From NCBI GenBank assembly GCA_944472135.2, contig OX235265.1, forward strand, positions 92,846,984 to 92,910,983: a DNA stretch of 64,000 nt, read 5' to 3'. The stretch is from Trichobilharzia regenti (taxonomy: Eukaryota; Platyhelminthes; Trematoda; Strigeidida; Schistosomatidae). Shown here piece by piece: positions 53,901 through 61,199 of the stretch; within the stretch, counting starts at the first letter, position 1; each line of letters opens with the position of its first letter. The notes beneath the pieces were generated by a model that was given only the letters and a program-made list of their open reading frames with translations, was not told the DNA's origin and searched no databases. A program made the position numbers and the translations under genes.

Positions 53901-56900
53901 GGTTGATTTTCGATTTTTTTTTCTTTCTATGTACTGACGTTTCTGTAACACTTGGGTTGATTTTCCCTTTTTTTTGGACTTAGTAGTCGTTAAGTAAACT
54001 CGACGAGGTTGTAAAGAAACAAACCAAATCACAATCACCATCAAGAAATAAGAGATACTATCTTCAGCTTCATTGCTCAGGTTTAATCAACACTTAAAAT
54101 ACAAAACAGGGATTAAATTTTTTCGTAGTTTGAAAGTATTCATGGTCTTAATCATAATAATCGATAGATTACGTCAGTAATTTTATACTGCAAATGTTTG
54201 TAAAGTTTAAATCGAAATGTTTTACGGTAATATTATTTACTGATGACCACGTTTCGAGCACAATTTATTGTCACTCATATTCATATCAAGTCAATACTCA
54301 CACAGCTTTCTAACTTCGTTTATGTAACTCCATTATTTCAATTCATCGCTTGACTTGATTGGTAGTAGTGGTATTTTCCATATTTCTGGTATGAGTGATG
54401 AGTCGTTTCTATTGCACGCCTTGTGTTTGGAGTAGACTCCATGAAGCAAACAGGATTCAGTAATTGACCTCCCTCTCTCTCTCTCTCCCTTTGTATATAA
54501 CTTCTTAGAATTTTAAACCTGTCCCATCCAATTGTGTGGTTGTGTGTTAATGCATACAGTGTAATTGCTGAGCAAGGTATAATACCTTGCAATTACTGTG
54601 AGTTAAATCAGCTACATAAATCTAGCTAGTAGTTTGGGGGTAGTCAGATTTTCAGAACATAAAAGTTTAGCGAACGTTAGAATGATTGACCCCACGAAGA
54701 TAAGTAAATTAGATAAAAGCTCAGCAATTGCATTACGTAATAGATAATCTAGGTAGGTGGAGAGAGAGAGGTTGATTACTGAACCTTTGTCCATGGAGTC
54801 TACACCCAACACAAGACGTGCAATAGAAATGACTCATCACCCATTCCAGAAATATGGAAAATACCACTACTACTAATCAAGTCAAGCGATGAATTGAAAT
54901 AATGGAGTTATATAAACGAAGTTAGAAAGTTGTGTGAGTAGTGACTTGATATGATGATGAGTGACAATAAATTGTTCTCGAAACGTGGTTATCAGTAAAT
55001 ATTGCTGTATAACACTAGGAGACTTCATCAAAGTAAATTTCACCCACAATGGAATTATATTCCACCATAGCGCACAAGTTCTTTTCTTAAATTAAATCCA
55101 AATAAGTCTCACATCTTCATTATTTCATCATAACCGCGCACTCCTTTACCTCGCTAAACTAGTATTTAAGCCTCTAGCTTGAAGTCCAATGTCCCACTGG
55201 GAACGTACAGGAATAAAAAAGAAATTCAGCTGATCAGATAGTTGGTCAAAACAGACTGGACTGCCTGAGACGAGCTAAACCGGCCCTTTAGCACTAATAA
55301 ATTTGACTTCGAACAAGGGAAATTGCCATCGAATGTCTAGATCACTTTTGTTCTCTAGCAAGCATTCTGGTTGAGGTGAGAAGTATACAATTACTCATTT
55401 AAATCGACCTGTGGTATAGATGTTTTCATGCTTTTGTGCTGGCTTTCTTGATTGGCATTCATGGTATCATAAAGCGGTGAAAATTGCCAGGTGTCCTCAC
55501 CAGTGACTAGCCATATTCAGGTAAGTAGTCACCTGGGTTCTAGTGAGAAATCATGACCAGTGAGGCAGAGCGTGTCGGGTGTGAGGAAATATACTCGCTG
55601 ATATTCGCTGGCAGTCGCGCCATGTCGTGAATTGGCAGGAGTTAGAATTCATGGGCTCACCATTGAATCGGGTCCAAGTGGTCTAATGGTCTATGAGCTT
55701 GCCTTGTAACCAAAAGGTTCTGGGTTAGAACCTCAGTAGGGTGAGCGCGTACTGCTGAAAAGCGCCAAACTAGGCTGATGAAACAGCTGTCCAGTACTCT
55801 CAGGTTTTCTACTGGTCCTCTAACAGACATATCAGTTCATGATGAAATCCTGAAACCAATCAAATTCCTGTAAACCGAAACCTGAATATCTTTTATTTAA
55901 CTTTTGTAGTTTCTACAATAAGCATTATGAACTTAGGATTTTAAATGACAATTATATTATATAGCGAAAATATTCATTCAGACATCTATAAAACACAAAA
56001 TAATTGAGCAGAGAATATTCTTTTCGATAAATTCCTCTTCCGGCTCTACAATTATATTTATGTCGATGATACATTTATCTTAGCTGATGAGAATGTTAAC
56101 ATAGACGAATTGTTGCTGAAATTCAACAACATCCACCCTTCGGTTACCTTTACTTGTGAAGAGGAACATGAGAATAAACTACATTTTCTGGATGTCTTGC
56201 TAAGTAGGAGAGAAAATGGGTCACTTGTGAGAAGCGTGTATAGAAAAAGCACATTCACAGGGCGATATACACACTTCCCTCTTAGTTACGTGCCCATTGA
56301 ATATAAAGGAATTTTGTTAAATGTCTCACGAGCAGAGCAAGAAAGATATGTACGGATGACTTCTTACAAAAGGAATTTGAATATATTCACGATTCCTTCC
56401 TTGACGGAGATGGGCTATCCGAGTAGTTTCATGAAGAAACATGTGAAAACACCAGAGAAAAACCCGAGACTCTGACTGCACGTAAGAAACCTCTATTTAT
56501 TATTAAGTTACAATTTAATGGTGACTTATCGAGTGAGATTTTATTCCAAAGACTTTCAAGGAGTATGCGGAACACGTTTTACGCAGCACACCTATGTTTG
56601 TCATTCTCTAGTCGACGAATGATTGGGACGCAAACGAAGGATAAGCTTGATAGTTTTGCCACATCTATATGTATTTATCAATTCAACTGCACCCGCGGTG
56701 ACAGTTATATTGGGCGCACTACTAGACAGCTTAGCCAACGTGTTAGTGAACATCTCCCATCGTGGTTTGGCAAAGGACAGACAAAACAATCCGTAGCTCA
56801 ATTCCCTCACATTTAATTGATAGTGGTCATGTAGTGGAGAAAACGAGAGCCTTTAAAGTAATTCATCGTATCCCTCTGAATCTTTCCAATAGACATCGTG

Positions 56901-59900
56901 TCCGTCTACTGCACACAGCTGAGGCGATAGGCATTCGAACTACTAAACTTAAACTATGCATTCAAAAGAAATTCGTACAGCCATTGTCCCTCGTTTGGCC
57001 TATTAAGACATAACCAACTAAAGACTTCTACACCACCCCTTGTTTCTTATCATCCCTTAATCTTATCTTCATTATAAACGTGTTTCATTTCGTTCCCTTA
57101 CAATCAGTCTAGCATTACTTAATCGGTTCATTTGTTTTTAGTAGCCTTTATCGACTACTTCCACCTGGACAACTGTTTGTTTAATTGTATATATACACAG
57201 AATATTTTAGATTAGTAGTCAATAACAACATTAGTGTTTTTTAAATAATATCGATTTGTAAAGTAAGATCACAATGGAATTACAGTGCATTAAAGATGCT
57301 TAAATTATGTGCGTTGGTGGCATAGTGGTTAGGACGCTCACCGACCATGCACATGGTCCGGGGTTGGATTCCCGGCCACCGACGCACTCATTTACCTCAC
57401 TCAGCCAGAAGTAGAAAGCTGGTGAAGAGGAAAGGTTGGGCATGAGGCTAGCAACCCCATTCTGTAAAAATAAACGCTGCTACAGAAACTTCAAACATCT
57501 GGCTTGAAGCCCTGTGTGTCCACTAGGAACGTGAAGGAAATAAAAAAAGATGCTTAAATTATAATAGTGATAAAGATATAATAGCGAATAGAATACCAAC
57601 TAAAATTAGGGAAATTCCACAAAAATTCAGGATCATTCAAACCTGGATGGCCAAGGTAATGAAAACGAACTTCAACAAAGCAAGAACAACAATTGTACCA
57701 GGATAATATGAGCTCATCCTTTATTATTTCAAGGATTCTTCTCAACTGGTTACAACCTGAACTTTAAAAAATATGAATTACATTTAAGATATGAACATAC
57801 TTTTCCACGATCATAAGTAGTAATTGGTAGGAGTTAAGAGTAACATTAGTCCGGAATGACTTAACTGATTAGGAGTTACAAACACTGACTATTTATAGAA
57901 TAACTAGACAATTAGGCTTGGAAACAAAAAACAGGGTTGCGTATATATGTGTGAGTATAGAAACAAGGTTTAGCTAGAAAGAGCATGACAAAAAAGTAGA
58001 TTACGTAACCAAAGAAAATGTCTTATCTAATAGCCAATAGAAAAAAGAAAGAAAAGAAACAAGGTAGGGTGAGTCATGTTTAGATGAGAGAGTAGAGTTT
58101 TCTAAACATGAAAAAGGTGGCTCATGAAAGTTGTATATTTTTTTGTTATCACCAGGCAGTGCAAGATTCACCACTGTCTCTTTCTGTGTACATAGATTTG
58201 GCTTTAGTCGTTTGATAGCAATTGCTTCAGCAAAGCGTAGCAAGCTAGGTTTCTTTTGCTTGTTGATTATTTTGAACGACTTCAAGTTGTCTACAATATG
58301 ACCAGTGTCCAACAGGTGACGCGGAATCGCACTGTTTAATGCTTGCGGACCTTTCAGTCTCAGGATTTTTGGTATGTGTTCATAAATGTGGACACTAACT
58401 CTTCTCTCTGTTCTTCCAATCTATGTGCTTTGGCACGTACATGTAAATTGGTAGACACAGTTGGAGGTAACATGAGGTGGGTATTTGTCCACTTTCGATT
58501 GTCTCAAACAACTAGTAATGATAATGTCTGAACTAACTTCTTTTGGATGCATAAATTAAACTTGTTAATATGGATCCCAACAGCCGGTCTCAGCAATATT
58601 TAGTAGTCAAACTCTTAAGGCAAACTTGAGATTTGTAGGTAAGCGGTAAATGACCCTGAAAGCATGATTAACGTCAATCTTGTGTTCTGTATCCACAGAA
58701 TGAGACAGAATAGCCCTGCGAACAGATTTTGTTTATCCTTTGCTTAACCAACCACGCAGGGTGATGTTAGGAAATTCGATGAGTAACACGTCTAATTGTA
58801 CGGCCTATGTAACTGGCTCACTCCACAGGAGCATTAATCGAGAAACATTCCTTTTCTGTTGTTTTGAAATTTTGTCATAATTACGCAATTTTGCAGCTTG
58901 AGAATGATGTTGGTAAAAAGGGCAACTCTTCGCTGATCGCCACTCCTTTCATATAATCCGATGGGAATTTTAAAAAGCTACCACAACCTTAAAAAACAAC
59001 TATTTAGTGGCGAATTAAGCAAGCACTGACACCTGCCTGGTACCTCAGATCACATGTCTTAGTTCACAAAATAATCGCTTTACGTATGTGAACAAGGATT
59101 TTTATATCACTCTGGACGCTACCGTTTATCGATATTTAAGTAACGTGTCATTTGCATTCGTCATGTAAATAACTTTATGATGCCCTTTAACCAGTTACTT
59201 CCTTCATTGATTGACATTTGCTGGACTTATTTATTTCATTTTGTCATAGTTCCTGATAAAAGTCCAAATGGACACTCTGAGCTATACAAAGGGCAAAATC
59301 TACCTGAATCAACCTCAAAGAAGAAAAACCCTCTGCATCATTTTTTAAGAAAAAAGCCGTTAACACTCGAGGAGAAAGTGAAATTAGAAGTTAAAAAGAA
59401 AAAAATTACCGAGAAATTAAGACTGGTTAATCAATCATTAACATTTAAATTTTTAATCATTGACTGTTCATGTTGGACATTTATCGATATTGTTGGAGCG
59501 GATGAATTGAAACAGGTAAGTTGAAAATGTAAATCAAAGGCATTGTTAAGCACACTTCAGGCATATATATGTATATAAATAAACCCTTAGTTTTCCAGCG
59601 GAATATGGGACGTCTTCTCTGCAGTTTGTTTTACCTGAATCCAAGATTTTCCACCTCTTTTCATCTCTTCCTCACATGAACACTCGTTCATGTTACACTC
59701 ATATCAGTACCCAGCTCATTGTTTCCCATTCGTATTCCACTTGAGGGCCTGGTGCATGATGTCCTTAGCTTGTTCTCTTTAGCTTGCATCTTATCCATCT
59801 CCTTTTCCCTCCACATATTTCTGGAGGCGAAACGTTCTTGGTTTGTTCGTTGATTTCCAGAATTCCTTGTTCCTAATCCTATCTGATGGTTCATATGATC

Positions 59901-60792
59901 TACACTATAAAGTGAAGGCAGCTGTTGGTTAAACTCTACAGTAGCCTGTTGGAAATGCTTTTTCGTGACGTACACTTCAAGTCTCTGAGGCGCACAGAAA
60001 CACTGAGTGACTTGACATTAGGAGTGAAGATCTACGTCTTGTTCTTATTACTGTATTCAATGGATTTCCACACTGATTTCAGAGTAACGAAGTTGGGTCT
60101 TATTTAGCTAACCCTCTCTGGTTTTGACATTTTCATCCTTGCCACCTGCAGGGATGCCAGTTAGGCAAGTAAAATAAATGACTTCCTTCGAATCTCTTCT
60201 ATCGACAATGATTTGTGTCTGTTTTGTGGATTAGGTAGCCTTAACACCTCTGTCTTCTCTATGTTTACTTGTAGCAGTGCCTTCAGTGTCTCTTCTGTCA
60301 GCTTGTTGTTTTTCGCCTGCAGACCCTCGAGTTTGCGGGATATTATAAACAAATAGGCGTTGGTCACTCAGTGACAGAACGCCAGTGGCAACCAAAAACG
60401 TGATCTTCGATCGACATACTCCTAAACGTCACTTAGCCGGTAGTATGGCTAGTAAAGAGAGAAGGTTAAACATGACGGTAGCAAACCAACCCCCTAAAAA
60501 TCCACTGATAATGAAACTTCAAAGCTCGCGCTGGAAGCCCTCACGTTCCACCTGGGACGCAAAGGAGTAAAATAGTAACAACAGGCGTAAATCGTTCTCG
60601 AAGTCCAGATCTTCTGGAGTCCTCTTGTCGGCCGAACGCATTCCATTTTTCTCGCTTCCCACATTCTGTCACACGACCTGATCTGCCACAGTCGGAGATA
60701 TCATCGGTGATAGGACGAAACATTGTCATACTCCTATCTCCACTTCAAAGACTTCTCTGCGTTTTCCGTTGTGAATCACTTGATGAATGTCG

Positions 60793-60859
<67 letters not shown>

Positions 60860-61161
60860 TGAGAGCAGACTGCTAGCCGATTGGTAGACATTAATCTACG
60901 CCAATGTCTAGGTCACTATTATTGGCCGTGAGAAGATATGAACAAGGCTGATTCAACAACCAATCACAGCTGACTTAACGTGGACAAACATGATTCGCAG
61001 ATAGATGGCCTCACTTTCCGAGAAACCCAAAACAACCAATCAGAAGACTGCGTTTGTCTGCTTGAACAAGCCATAATAATGTGCATGAAATATATATAAA
61101 TACGTACTGATTTCCGTAATAAAAGGATCTGTTGCCAGCCCTTGTCTTCTGTTATATATAT

Positions 61162-61199
<38 letters not shown>

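Noticed and set aside
59177..59524. ATG-starting 115-codon ORF as a separate gene
   Set aside because: Its downstream part is SLC26 exon 12; the segment before the TAG acceptor at 59249 is intron.
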